Assembly (NCBI GenBank): GCA_021824125.1
Contig: JAKALO010000008.1
Coordinates: 1-40,760, forward strand
Length of the DNA stretch: 40,760 bases
DNA from: Deltaproteobacteria bacterium
GTDB lineage: Bacteria > Desulfobacterota > Deferrimicrobia > Deferrimicrobiales > Deferrimicrobiaceae
Reading direction: 5' to 3'
Each line of letters opens with the position of its first letter. The stretch's first letter is position 1. The notes below the pieces were generated by a model, which saw nothing but the letters and a program-made list of their open reading frames with translations, was not told the DNA's origin and ran no database searches. Positions 9,916-18,891 of this stretch are shown here, piece by piece. Made by a program: the position numbers and the translations under genes.

Positions 9916-11838
9916 ATGATGGAACCCATGTTGCGTATTCTCCACCTGGAGGACGACCCGATTGACAGGGAGCTGGTCGAGACCACCCTCGCCGCCGAGG
10001 GGTTCGCCTTCGAAGTGAAGCGCGTTGAAACGCGGGAGGAATACCTCGAAGCGCTGGAAAGCGGAACATTCGACCTGATCCTTGCCGATTTCAAGCTTCC
10101 CTCCTTTGATGGCCTGACCGCCCTGGAGATCGCAAAAAAGAGATGTCCGTTGGCGCCTTTCATCATCGTTTCCGGGACACTCGGAGAGGAACCCGCGATC
10201 GAGACGCTGAAGTCCGGCGCGACCGACTACGTCCTCAAGGACAAGATGGCCCGGCTGGGGCCGGCCGTAAAAAGGGCCATGCGCGAAGTGGCCGAGCGGG
10301 AGGTTCTCGATCGATTGGAGAAGGAGCGGCGCAACACCCTTCGGCGGCTGGATCTCCAGGCACGTTACATGCCCCTCGCCAACATCTTCCTGGATAAGGA
10401 TTTCCGGGTGATAGGGTGGAACCCCGCCGCGGAATCGATCTTCGGCTGGAACCATGAGGAGGCAATCGGGAAGTCCCTGTATGGTCTCGTCTTCCCTCCG
10501 GGATCAGGGTACGGGGTTGAAGAGTTGCGCAGGAATGTCCTGAAAGATACGGAAGTCATCCAGGTGCAGTGCAAAAACGTCGGGAAGGCCGGCAAAGTTA
10601 CAACGTGCGATTGGTTCGTCACCACCCTTCGGGAAAAGGGCGGCGCCGAGGTCGAGTTTCTCGCGATGGCTCACGATGTCTCGGAAAAGCACATCCTTGA
10701 AAAGCAGCTCCAGGCGGCGCAGCGGATGGAATCGCTGGGTACTCTCGCCGGAGGCGTCGCGCACGATTTCAACAACATGCTGACCGGGATCCTGGGATTC
10801 ACCGAAATCCTCCAGTCCCGCCTTGCCGGCGTACCCGCCGTGCTGGAGGACCTCGACGAAATACGCCAAAGCGCGGAGAAGGCCTCGATGCTGACGAAGC
10901 AGCTCCTGGCCCTCTCCCGCCGCCAGGCCGTCGAACTGACCAATATCGACCTGAATTCCGTGGTTTCCGACATGGGGAAGCTGCTCCGGAAGGTGATCGG
11001 GGAGCAGGTCGAAATCAGCGTGCGCCTTTCCGAAAACCTGCCCGTCGTCCGGGCGGACCGTGGCCAGATCGAGCAGATCCTGATGAACCTGTGCATCAAC
11101 TCGCGGGACGCGATGCCGGGCGGCGGGCGCCTGATGATCGAGACCGGGGAGGCGATTTGGGGCGATGAGTGCAGAAACCGGCATCCATACGCGTCCCCCG
11201 GCCGGTACTCGATGGTTGCCGTCTCCGACACGGGAACCGGAATGGATGAGAAGGTACGCGAACGCGTGTTCGAGCCGTTCTTCACGACGAAGGCGCCGGA
11301 CAAAGGGACGGGCCTCGGGCTCTCGGTGGTGTACGGGATCGTGAAGCAGCACAACGGATTCATCAACCTGTACAGCGAGCCCGGGAAGGGGACGACGTTC
11401 AAGGTTTATTTCCAGGCGGTGGACGCTTCCCCGGATAGCATGCCGGCCGTCTCACGGGATCCAGTGCGCGGCGGGACGGAGACGATCCTGGTGGCCGAGG
11501 ACGAGGTCTCGATCCGTGCGCTCATCGAGCGCGTGCTCTCGGAGTACGGCTACAAAGTGCTCACGGCGTGCGACGGGGAAGAGGCCGTCGAGACGTACCG
11601 GCGGCACGAAGGGATAGCGCTTTCCATACTCGACATGGTGATGCCGAAAAAAGGCGGGACGGAGGCGTTCCGCGCGATGACGGGAAAAAAACCGGGCATG
11701 AAAGTGATCTTCATGAGCGGCTATTCCCCCGAGGCGGTGCGGGAGTCTTTTTCCCTGGAGCCCAAGGCGCCATTTCTTCCGAAACCGTTCGGCCCCCTTG
11801 CCCTCTTGAGAAAGGTGCGCGAAGTGCTGGACGGGTAA
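9916..11838 (+). CDS. Cytoplasmic hybrid sensor kinase REC-PAS-HisKA-HATPase-REC, 640 aa
   Basis: Domain order: N-terminal receiver (about 6-125, D58 in ILADFKLPSFDG), PAS (about 145-260), HisKA with LAGGVAHDFNNMLTGILGF (H283), an ATPase domain ending in GTGLGLSVVYGIVKQHNG, and a C-terminal receiver (about 520-640, D573 in SILDMVMPKKGG). No membrane segment is visible. Two receivers flanking the kinase suggest a phosphorelay, probably taking phosphate or a signal from the upstream kinase/Rcp1 pair. AGGAGGG lies only two bases before ATG 9916, so the in-frame ATG at 9919, with spacing of five, may be the true start; the difference is one residue. Confidence 0.92.
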   Translation: MMEPMLRILHLEDDPIDRELVETTLAAEGFAFEVKRVETREEYLEALESGTFDLILADFKLPSFDGLTALEIAKKRCPLAPFIIVSGTLGEEPAIETLKSGATDYVLKDKMARLGPAVKRAMREVAEREVLDRLEKERRNTLRRLDLQARYMPLANIFLDKDFRVIGWNPAAESIFGWNHEEAIGKSLYGLVFPPGSGYGVEELRRNVLKDTEVIQVQCKNVGKAGKVTTCDWFVTTLREKGGAEVEFLAMAHDVSEKHILEKQLQAAQRMESLGTLAGGVAHDFNNMLTGILGFTEILQSRLAGVPAVLEDLDEIRQSAEKASMLTKQLLALSRRQAVELTNIDLNSVVSDMGKLLRKVIGEQVEISVRLSENLPVVRADRGQIEQILMNLCINSRDAMPGGGRLMIETGEAIWGDECRNRHPYASPGRYSMVAVSDTGTGMDEKVRERVFEPFFTTKAPDKGTGLGLSVVYGIVKQHNGFINLYSEPGKGTTFKVYFQAVDASPDSMPAVSRDPVRGGTETILVAEDEVSIRALIERVLSEYGYKVLTACDGEEAVETYRRHEGIALSILDMVMPKKGGTEAFRAMTGKKPGMKVIFMSGYSPEAVRESFSLEPKAPFLPKPFGPLALLRKVREVLDG

Positions 11839-11942
11839 TGCCGCATCAGGCCGGGAATCACTGGCGGAGCGTTGAAACCCGCCTTTCCGTCTTGGAATCC
11901 AACAACCGGACAATGAATTTGCAGGTTGGGAGGGGCATCCAC

Positions 11943-12965
11943 ATGCCTGGACATGATCTGGAATCCGTTGCCCGGTCGCTCGTCGCACCCGGCAAGGGGA
12001 TCCTTGCGGCGGATGAGAGCGCGCCGACCATCGAAAAACGGTTCAGGAGCGTAAAGGTTCCCTCCACGGAAGAGAACCGGAGAGCGTACCGGGAACTGCT
12101 GTTCACTACGGGCGGCATCGCGGAGTTCATCAGCGGGGTGATCCTGTTCGACGAGACCATCCACCAGAAAGCGTCGGACGGCGCCGCTTTCCCGGAGGTC
12201 CTTTCCCGGCAGGGAATCATCCCCGGGATCAAGGTGGACCTGGGGGCGAAATCCCTCGCGGGTTTCCCCGGTGAGAAAGTCACGGAAGGGCTGGACGGAT
12301 TGCGGGAGCGGTTGGATGAATACCGGGCTCTCGGGGCGCGCTTCGCCAAGTGGAGGGCGGTCATCGCCATCGGGGACGGGATCCCGACGGCGTACTGCCT
12401 GGAGGCGAACGCCCACGCGCTCGCCCGCTACGCGGCCCTGTGCCAGGAGGCGGGGCTGGTCCCGATCGTCGAGCCGGAGGTCCTGATGGACGGGGCGCAC
12501 ACGATCGAGCGATGCGAGGAGGTCACGACGGCGGCGCTGGGCCTCCTGTACACTGCGCTCGCCGGGCACCGGGTGGCGCTCGAGGGGACGCTGCTCAAGC
12601 CCAACATGGTGCTTTCCGGGAAGGAGTGCTCGCGCCAGGCGGGCGTGGGCGAGATCTCCGGGGCGACGGTTCGCACCCTGCGCCGGACCGTTCCTTCCGC
12701 CGTCCCCGGCATCGTCTTCCTCTCGGGGGGGCAGACCCCGGAGCAGGCCACCGAGCGACTTGGCGCGATGAACGCCATGGGCGCCCACCCGTGGGAGCTC
12801 AGCTTCTCCTACGGCCGGGCGCTCCAGGACCCGGTGCTAAAGGCGTGGAAGGGAGAGGCTGCAAACGTTCCGGCGGCCGGGAGAGCCTTTTTCCACCGTG
12901 CCCGGTGCAACGGCGCCGCACGGCACGGGAAATACACGGAGGAGATGGAAAAGACCGGCGCCTGA
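11943..12965 (+). CDS. Class I fructose-bisphosphate aldolase, 340 aa
   Basis: Cleaves fructose 1,6-bisphosphate to DHAP and glyceraldehyde 3-phosphate through a Schiff base. The animal/plant-type class I fold is recognised by GKGILAADES (D24), GIKVDLGAK (K97), AKWR (K136), IVEPEVLMDG (E177) and the Schiff-base lysine K219 in LEGTLLKPNMV, aligned with rabbit D33, K107, K146, E187 and K229. ATG 11943 is preceded by GGGAGGGG; earlier in-frame codons lack family similarity. It is the only central sugar gene in this part of the window. It converges on ybaK and shares a terminator-like hairpin with it. The short C-terminus differs from the tyrosine-ending vertebrate tail, as is usual in bacteria. 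Confidence 0.95.
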   Translation: MPGHDLESVARSLVAPGKGILAADESAPTIEKRFRSVKVPSTEENRRAYRELLFTTGGIAEFISGVILFDETIHQKASDGAAFPEVLSRQGIIPGIKVDLGAKSLAGFPGEKVTEGLDGLRERLDEYRALGARFAKWRAVIAIGDGIPTAYCLEANAHALARYAALCQEAGLVPIVEPEVLMDGAHTIERCEEVTTAALGLLYTALAGHRVALEGTLLKPNMVLSGKECSRQAGVGEISGATVRTLRRTVPSAVPGIVFLSGGQTPEQATERLGAMNAMGAHPWELSFSYGRALQDPVLKAWKGEAANVPAAGRAFFHRARCNGAARHGKYTEEMEKTGA

Positions 12966-12985
12966 CCGGGGAGCGCCCCGGTCAG
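12962..12985. terminator. Bidirectional hairpin containing the stop codons of both convergent genes
   Basis: CTGACCGGGG (12962-12971) and CCCCGGTCAG (12976-12985) form a perfect 10-bp stem with an AGCG loop. The aldolase TGA (12963-12965) is in the left arm and the ybaK stop (complement of 12982-12984) is in the right arm. There is no T-run on either side, so intrinsic termination would be imperfect; it may instead protect the 3' ends. Confidence 0.6.
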
Positions 12986-13464
12986 ATCGCCACCCGGACG
13001 CGTTTCGGGTTCAGGACACGCGCGACGTCCTTCGGGTCGACGCCGACGAGGTACCCCCGCCTGCCGCCGTTGATGTAGATCTTCGGCAGGTCGAGGATCG
13101 ATTCCTCCATGCAGACGGGCATCGCTTTACGCGTGCCGAATGGTGAGGTCCCGCCCACCAGGTACCCCGTGTGCCTGTGGGCGGTTTCGGGGGAGCAGGG
13201 CGTCACGGTCTTCACGCCCATCGTCCGGGCGAGTTCCTTCGTGGACACCTGCCGGTCGCCATGCATCAGCACCACGATGGGGTTCTTCGAGTCGTCCTCC
13301 ATCACCAGGGTCTTGACGACGCAATGCTCGTCGACCCCCAGCTCCCGCGCGGAGACCGCCGTGCCTCCCTTCTCCTCGTAGGAATAAAGGTGATCCGTGA
13401 ACTGGACACCCGCCGCGCGCAGGGCCCTGACGGCGGTCGTCACGGGCGCCTTTTCTTTCGTCAT
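12982..13464 (-). CDS. ybaK: Cys-tRNA(Pro)/Cys-tRNA(Cys) deacylase YbaK/EbsC, 160 aa
   Basis: Trans-editing hydrolase that removes cysteine wrongly attached to tRNA(Pro). Family blocks are all present: the AVRALRAAGVQF opening, VVKTLVMEDD, VSTKELARTMG, GGTSPFGTRKAMPV and the INGGRRGYLVGVDP signature near the C-terminus. Its length is that of stand-alone YbaK (about 160 aa). It is the last gene of a minus-strand set behind adh and qor, separated from qor by 12 bases; the link is probably only transcriptional. Confidence 0.93.
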   Translation of the reverse strand: MTKEKAPVTTAVRALRAAGVQFTDHLYSYEEKGGTAVSARELGVDEHCVVKTLVMEDDSKNPIVVLMHGDRQVSTKELARTMGVKTVTPCSPETAHRHTGYLVGGTSPFGTRKAMPVCMEESILDLPKIYINGGRRGYLVGVDPKDVARVLNPKRVRVAI

Positions 13465-13476
13465 CTGAACCCTCCG

Positions 13477-14445
13477 CTATGGGATCAGCAGGACCTTTCC
13501 GGTGGTCTCCCGGCCGGCGAGGGCGCGGTGTGCATCAGAAGCCTCCGCGAGCGGGAACCGCGCGCCGATCCGGATTTTCAGTTCGCCGGCCGCCGCCCAC
13601 CCCAACACGTCGTTCGCGCGGGAAAGTAGCTCTTCCCGCGTAGCAGTGTAGTGCCCCAGGGAAGGCCGGGTCAGGAACAGCCCCCCCTTCGCGTTGAGGA
13701 CCTGCGGGTCGAACGGCGGCACGGGACCGCTTGCCTGGCCGTAGAGGGCAAGGATCCCCCGGGGGGCCAGGCAGCCGAGACTCTTTTCGAAGGTGTCGCG
13801 GCCCACCGAATCGTACACCGCCCGCACCCCTTTGCCGCCCGTCAGCCTCTTCACCTCGGACTCGAAGTCCTGCTCGGAATACAGGATCACTTCGTCCGCG
13901 CCGAATTCACGGGCGAGCGCGGCCTTCACACGCGTCGAGACGGTGCCGATCACCCGGGCCCCCAGCCGCTTCGCCATCTGCGTCAGCAGGAGGCCGACGC
14001 CGCCTGCCGCCGCGTGGACGAGACAGGTATCCCCGGCAGAAAGAGGGCAGGTGCTATGGGTGAGGTAGTGGGCGGTCATCCCCTGGAGCATCGCCGCCGC
14101 GGCCGACGGGGGGTCGAACCCCTCGGGGATCCTGACAAGGCGCCACGCGGGGACGACGGCGTATTCCGCGTAGGACCCGATCGCCCCCGCGTACGCCACC
14201 CGGTCTCCCGCGGCCACGCCGGCCGTTTCCGGCCCCGTGTCCGCGACGGTCCCGGCGCCCTCGTTCCCGGGCGTGAAGGGCAGGGGCAGGCGGTAAAGCC
14301 CCGCCCTCTGGTAGATATCGATGAAGTTGACCCCGATCGCCTCGAGCCGGACGAGCGCCTCGCCCTTCCCGGGCCTGGGGACGGGCATATCCTCCATCTC
14401 AAGTGTTTCGGGACCGCCGTGGCGATGGACCCGGATACCCTTCAT
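13477..14445 (-). CDS. Zinc-free NADPH:quinone reductase-like MDR oxidoreductase, 322 aa
   Basis: A medium-chain dehydrogenase/reductase of the quinone oxidoreductase (QOR) type. It has the GroES-like N-terminus (VRLEAIGVNFIDIYQRAGLY, PGNEGAGTV), the nucleotide-binding VHAAAGGVGLLLTQMAK segment, and lacks the cysteines that bind zinc in alcohol dehydrogenases. It presumably reduces quinones or activated carbonyls with NADPH in the cytoplasm. The ATG overlaps the stop of the upstream alcohol dehydrogenase by four bases (ATGA at 14442-14445), so the two are translationally coupled. The true start is fixed by this overlap; upstream extension is shadow sequence of adh. Confidence 0.9.
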   Translation of the reverse strand: MKGIRVHRHGGPETLEMEDMPVPRPGKGEALVRLEAIGVNFIDIYQRAGLYRLPLPFTPGNEGAGTVADTGPETAGVAAGDRVAYAGAIGSYAEYAVVPAWRLVRIPEGFDPPSAAAAMLQGMTAHYLTHSTCPLSAGDTCLVHAAAGGVGLLLTQMAKRLGARVIGTVSTRVKAALAREFGADEVILYSEQDFESEVKRLTGGKGVRAVYDSVGRDTFEKSLGCLAPRGILALYGQASGPVPPFDPQVLNAKGGLFLTRPSLGHYTATREELLSRANDVLGWAAAGELKIRIGARFPLAEASDAHRALAGRETTGKVLLIP

Positions 14446-15452
14446 GGTATGAGCACCGCGCGCAGGCGCACCTTCCCGTCGCGGAGCCTCGCCAGCGCCT
14501 CGTTGACGTCGTTCAGCGGGTGGCGTTCCACCATCGGGGCGATACCGTGATCGGCGGCGAACCGTAGCATGGCGTCCATGTCGTCCCGGGTCCCGATGAG
14601 GGATCCGCAGATGTGCTTCTGGCCCGTCATCAGCCCCGCGGGGATCAGCGAGGCCTTCTCGGCGATAGCGGCCAGGACGACCAGCGTCCCGTTGGGACCG
14701 AGCCCCGGGACGCACTGCTCGAAGAGCCTTGCCGAGATGCCGGTCAGCAGGATAAGGTCGGCGCCGCCAAGCGAGGCGAGCCGTTTCCCTACCTTCTCCT
14801 TTTCCGCGTCGATCACTTCCCGGGCGCCCAATTGCCGCGCCAGTGCGACCTTCTCCTCTCCCCGGAGGATCGCAACCACGTGCGCGCCCATGGCGGCCGC
14901 CATGCGCAATCCCATGTGACCCAGCCCGCCGATCCCGGCCACCGCGACGGTCTTGCCGGCCAGGTTTCCGGCACGGCGCAGGGGCGCGAACACGGTGACC
15001 CCCGCGCAAAGCAGGGGCCCCGCCTCCACCAGGTCCAGCCCGTCCGGTATCCGGTGGATGAATGCCGCCGGCGCCTTGACCCGCTCCGCGTACCCCCCGT
15101 TGACCGTTACGCCGGTGCTCCTCTGCGCGGCGCAGAGCATCTCGGCTCCCGCGCGGCAGGGGGGGCACTGGCCGCAGGCGAACTGCATCCAGGGGACGCC
15201 GACGCGGTCACCGGGAGAGAAACGCGTCGCTTCGCTCCCGACCTTCTCCACGATCCCGGTGACCTCGTGTCCCGGGATGATCGGCAGGGGCGTCCCCCAG
15301 TCCTTCCAGTCCCCGTCGACCAGGTGGAGGTCGCTGTGGCAGACCCCGCAGCCGCTCACGCGGATCAAAACCTCCCCCGGCCCGGGGGAAGGCGTCGGCA
15401 CGTCTTTGAGCACGAGCGGTTGACCGAATGCTTCACAGACGGCGGCTTTCAT
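14442..15452 (-). CDS. Zinc-dependent alcohol dehydrogenase, 336 aa
   Basis: An NAD(P)-dependent alcohol/aldehyde oxidoreductase of the AdhP-like group. Catalytic-zinc residues are C38 (GVCHSD) and H62/E63 (PGHEV); the structural zinc is held by C93, C96, C99 and C107. The nucleotide-binding motif is AGIGGLGHMGLRMA. First gene of a probable adh-qor-ybaK operon, with qor overlapping its stop. Substrate cannot be determined; ethanol or short aldehydes are typical for relatives. Confidence 0.92.
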   Translation of the reverse strand: MKAAVCEAFGQPLVLKDVPTPSPGPGEVLIRVSGCGVCHSDLHLVDGDWKDWGTPLPIIPGHEVTGIVEKVGSEATRFSPGDRVGVPWMQFACGQCPPCRAGAEMLCAAQRSTGVTVNGGYAERVKAPAAFIHRIPDGLDLVEAGPLLCAGVTVFAPLRRAGNLAGKTVAVAGIGGLGHMGLRMAAAMGAHVVAILRGEEKVALARQLGAREVIDAEKEKVGKRLASLGGADLILLTGISARLFEQCVPGLGPNGTLVVLAAIAEKASLIPAGLMTGQKHICGSLIGTRDDMDAMLRFAADHGIAPMVERHPLNDVNEALARLRDGKVRLRAVLIP

Positions 15453-15567
15453 CGTCGATTTCCTCCCGGTGCGGTAATAAATACCGATAAATCAGGCGCC
15501 AAATCGCTTCTTTCCCGCTCTCACTACCGCGAATATAGCCTACCGTACCTTATGATGCAGGATCTCC

Positions 15568-15579
15568 GGAAATATTTCC
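15568..15579. promoter_or_regulatory. Perfect 12-bp palindrome upstream of the sulfur-transport gene
   Basis: GGAAATATTTCC is fully self-complementary and lies 43 bases before the ATG of the YeeE/YedE gene, in the 170-base gap between divergent genes. The position suits an operator, but the regulator is not identifiable and no clear -10/-35 pair could be assigned beside it. Confidence 0.35.
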
Positions 15580-15622
15580 CCGGATATTAAAGAAATCAGG
15601 AAGTTATTCCGAAAGATACTTC

Positions 15623-16732
15623 ATGATGGTTTCTCTCACGCAGATGGTTCCGGCCTGCCTTGCGATCGGGGTGGCCGCCGGCGTCGTGATGCACCGGTCA
15701 GACTATTGCCTCACGGCGACTTTCCGGGACGTGTTCCTTTTCCGGAACTGGTTCATGATTAGAATGTTGGTTCTCCTGATGGTCGCCTCCATGGGGCTTT
15801 TCGAGGTCGGGAGGCGCCTGGGCTGGTTCGCCTTCTACCCCTTTCCCCTGCTCGGGGGGGGCTCCCTTTCCGGGCTCGTGGGCGGCACGGTCTTCGGGGT
15901 GGGGATGGTGCTCGCCGGGGGGTGCGTCGTGGGCACCCTCTACAAGGCGGGCGCCGGCAGCCTAGTCAGCGTGCTCGCATTCGCCGGCCTCATCGCCGGG
16001 AGCGCCTTCTACGCGGAATTCCATCCCTCCTGGAAATCCTTCGCCGACGCGACCTCTTTCCCGAAGGGGAACGTGACGCTTCCGCAGCTTTTCGGCATCG
16101 ATCCGGCCGTGATGGTCGCGGCGATCGCGATCCCCTCTGCCGTGCTGCTCTACAGGTGGGGCAGGGACGGGAAACTGGTCCGCTCCTCGCAGGCTCGTGG
16201 CTACGTCCAGCCCTGGAAGGCCGCCTTGATCCTGGCGCTGCTGGGATTCTTCTCCTGCGTGGCCGTGGGGATGCCGATCGGGATCACGACCTCCTACGCG
16301 AAGATCTCGGGGTATGTGGAATCGACGTTCTTCCAGGATCATTTCGATAGCCTCGCTTTTTTCAAGGGGATGCCACTTGACCTGGATGTCCCCTCCTCGG
16401 GGCTGGAACTTCACGGGGGGCCGGCGCCCGTCCTCGACTCGATCGCCGCGATCCAGTTTCCACTGGTCCTCGGGATCGTCCTGGGCAGCGCGTTTTCGGC
16501 GATCTCCCTGCGGGAGTGGCGGGTTCACCTCAAGATCCCTCCCGTTCAACTGGCTATGGCCCTCGCCGGCGGGATCCTTATGGCCCTGGGGTCCCGGATG
16601 TCCGCCGGCTGCAACGTCTGGCACCTCATGGGGGGGCTTCCCATTTTCGCGCTCCAGAGCTTCATGTTCCTGGCGGGCCTGATCCCCGGGACCTGGCTTG
16701 GCGGCAGGCTCCTGGTCAAACTGCTGAAGTGA
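15623..16732 (+). CDS. YeeE/YedE-family sulfur-compound transporter, 369 aa
   Basis: A polytopic inner-membrane protein (about nine hydrophobic segments) of the YeeE/YedE family, whose characterised member TsuA imports thiosulfate. The family's two cysteine loops are present: VLAGGCVVGTLYKAGAGS (C101) and SAGCNVWHLMGGLPIFALQS (C330), together with a further C29 in the first repeat. These cysteines relay the sulfur substrate through the pore. The next gene, 10 bases on, is a TusA-like sulfur carrier, the usual partner. The start is ATG 15623 or 15626. The actual substrate (thiosulfate or another reduced sulfur species) is inferred from the family. Confidence 0.9.
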   Translation: MMVSLTQMVPACLAIGVAAGVVMHRSDYCLTATFRDVFLFRNWFMIRMLVLLMVASMGLFEVGRRLGWFAFYPFPLLGGGSLSGLVGGTVFGVGMVLAGGCVVGTLYKAGAGSLVSVLAFAGLIAGSAFYAEFHPSWKSFADATSFPKGNVTLPQLFGIDPAVMVAAIAIPSAVLLYRWGRDGKLVRSSQARGYVQPWKAALILALLGFFSCVAVGMPIGITTSYAKISGYVESTFFQDHFDSLAFFKGMPLDLDVPSSGLELHGGPAPVLDSIAAIQFPLVLGIVLGSAFSAISLREWRVHLKIPPVQLAMALAGGILMALGSRMSAGCNVWHLMGGLPIFALQSFMFLAGLIPGTWLGGRLLVKLLK

Positions 16733-16742
16733 GAGGGAACCC

Positions 16743-17000
16743 TTGAACGGAACAGGACCGTTCGACATCGCGGAGCTGGATCTGCGCGGCCACGTCTGCC
16801 CCTCGACGCTTTTGTTGTCGCTTCGCAGGATCAACGTGATGAAGGAAGAACTCCGGGCAGGGACCGCCAGGCTCGAGATCCTGACGGACAACCGCGATTC
16901 GACCGGCACTCTTTCGGATGCCGCGGGCAGCATGGGATACGGGGTCAAGGTGGAAAAGGAAAAGGGCCACTACAGGGTCATCGTGGGGAGGATAGATTAG
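16743..17000 (+). CDS. TusA-like sulfur carrier, 85 aa
   Basis: A small cytoplasmic sulfurtransferase/carrier with the defining LDLRGHVCPSTLL motif, C19-P20, where C19 carries a persulfide. Start codon TTG 16743 is preceded by GAGAGGG. TusA-like proteins next to YeeE/YedE transporters accept the imported sulfur. The stop codon is immediately followed by the start codon of a sensor kinase (17001), so the three genes appear to be one transcript. Confidence 0.9.
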   Translation: MNGTGPFDIAELDLRGHVCPSTLLLSLRRINVMKEELRAGTARLEILTDNRDSTGTLSDAAGSMGYGVKVEKEKGHYRVIVGRID

Positions 17001-18818
17001 GTGGGCGGGAACGAACCAGGAATCGCGGCCCTGAAGGAACGGCTGGCTTGCCTGGAGCTGGAGAACCGGGAACTTTCGGATCGGAACCGGGACCTCGGGG
17101 GGTATCTACGCGCGAAGACGAACCGGCTTCTTGATCTCATGCGGTGCCCGAATCTCGGCGCCGAGCGGTTCGACGACCGCACGCTCGTGGATCTCGACCC
17201 GATAGGGACCATGGCCGAATCGTTCTCCCAGGTGCTCGACCACCTTCGGGAGATGAACGATAACCTCCAGACCGAGATCGACGAGCGCAGGAAGACCGAA
17301 GAGGCGCTCCGCGAGAAGGAGGAATTGTTCCGTACCGTAACCGAGTTCGCCTCCGACTGGATTTTCTGGCGCAACAGGGGCGGGGGGATGGTCTATGTCG
17401 CCCCCGCGTGCGAATCGATTTCCGGGTACTCCCCCGAAAAATTTTACGGGGACCCGGACCTTCTTCTCAAGATCGTCCACCCCGCCGACAGGATTGCCTG
17501 GATCGCCCACTGTCGCTCCTCGAATGAAAGCAGGGAAACCGGGGAGATGGAATTCCGCATCCTCACCAAGGATGGGGAAACCAGGTGGCTCAGCCACACG
17601 TGCAGACCGGTTTTTAACGAAAAGGGCGATTACCTCGGGACCAGGGGGAGCAACCGGGACGTCACCAGGAACAAGAAACTGGAAGAGGAGGTCCTGACCG
17701 CAAGGAAACTGGAAGCGATCGGCGTCCTCGCGGGTGGGATCGCCCACGATTTCAACAACCTCTTGACGGTGATCGTGGGGAACGTATCCCTCCTTAAGCA
17801 CATCATGGCGGGTAACAGCGCCGCGCACGCGAGACTCGATGAGGCGGAGAGGGCTTCCTTGAGGGCCCGCGACCTGACCCAGCGCCTGATCACGTTCGCG
17901 GGCGGGGGCGCGCCGATCCGGGAAACCATTTCGATCGTCGGCCTCGTCAAGGAGGTCTGCGAGCTCGCGGTCAGGGGCGCGAACGTCCGTTGCGAAACGT
18001 TCTTTGCCGAAGGGCTGCCGCCGGTGAACGTCGACAAGGGGCAGATCCGCCAGGTCCTGGGCAGCATCATTATCAACGCCTGCGAGGCCATGCCCGACGG
18101 CGGCGCCGTCATGATCCGGGTGACGTGCGCAAGCGGTAAGGGAAATGCCTTGTCCGGCCCCGCGGAGGAATTCGTGGAAATCACCCTGGAGGACCAGGGT
18201 GGCGGCATCGCCGAGGAGCATCTCCGGAATGTCTTCGACCCCTTCTTCACGACCAAGAAAAAGAAGAGCGGCCTGGGGCTGGCATCCGCGTACTCGATCG
18301 TCCAGCAGCACGGCGGGCAGATCACGGTGGAGTCCCGCGTCGGAAAGGGAACCGTGTTCACCGTCCGCCTCCCGTCTTCCCGGGTGGCCGCGGCTTCGGA
18401 GAGCCCGGATGCCGGGCCCGTTGCATGCGCGGAGAAAAAGAAGATACTGGTCATGGATGACGACAATATGTTGAGGGCGGTCGTCGTCGACATCCTAGAT
18501 ACCATAGGATTCGAGGGAGTCGCGGTGAGCGACGGCGTGGAGGCGATCGAGGCGTACCGCCGCGCGAAAGGGACAGGCGAACCTTACGCCGCCCTGATTA
18601 TGGACCTGACCGTTCCCGGAGGCATGGGGGGCGCGGAAGCCATGGAGAAGATCATCGAGATCGATCCTGAGGCCAGGGGGATCGTGTCGAGCGGCTATTC
18701 CACCAACCCCGTGATGTCAGACCACGAGAGGTACGGGTTCCGGGGAGTGATCGCCAAGCCGTACCGGATCCAGGAACTCCGGGAAGTTCTCGAGAAGGTG
18801 ATCCACGAAGGAAACTGA
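17001..18818 (+). CDS. Cytoplasmic hybrid kinase coiled coil-PAS-HisKA-HATPase-REC, 605 aa
   Basis: GTG start with GGGGAGGA eight bases upstream. An N-terminal coiled coil (about 5-108, heptad-like Leu/Glu pattern) leads to a PAS domain (about 108-225), HisKA with LAGGIAHDFNNLL (H249), an ATPase domain (SGLGLASAYSIVQQHGG) and a C-terminal receiver (D535 in LIMDLTVPGGMGG). No transmembrane segment. Directly abuts the tusA-like gene, suggesting it reports on sulfur import or a cytoplasmic redox signal; this is inference from position. The PAS domain has a cysteine (C137) but no clear haem or flavin motif. Confidence 0.9.
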   Translation: MGGNEPGIAALKERLACLELENRELSDRNRDLGGYLRAKTNRLLDLMRCPNLGAERFDDRTLVDLDPIGTMAESFSQVLDHLREMNDNLQTEIDERRKTEEALREKEELFRTVTEFASDWIFWRNRGGGMVYVAPACESISGYSPEKFYGDPDLLLKIVHPADRIAWIAHCRSSNESRETGEMEFRILTKDGETRWLSHTCRPVFNEKGDYLGTRGSNRDVTRNKKLEEEVLTARKLEAIGVLAGGIAHDFNNLLTVIVGNVSLLKHIMAGNSAAHARLDEAERASLRARDLTQRLITFAGGGAPIRETISIVGLVKEVCELAVRGANVRCETFFAEGLPPVNVDKGQIRQVLGSIIINACEAMPDGGAVMIRVTCASGKGNALSGPAEEFVEITLEDQGGGIAEEHLRNVFDPFFTTKKKKSGLGLASAYSIVQQHGGQITVESRVGKGTVFTVRLPSSRVAAASESPDAGPVACAEKKKILVMDDDNMLRAVVVDILDTIGFEGVAVSDGVEAIEAYRRAKGTGEPYAALIMDLTVPGGMGGAEAMEKIIEIDPEARGIVSSGYSTNPVMSDHERYGFRGVIAKPYRIQELREVLEKVIHEGN

Positions 18819-18891
18819 ACGTTCCTGGTTTCGGTGCCGATAAGATTCGTTCGGGAAGTCGGACAGGGGGAGTTCCCCGGAGGGGTGTTTT

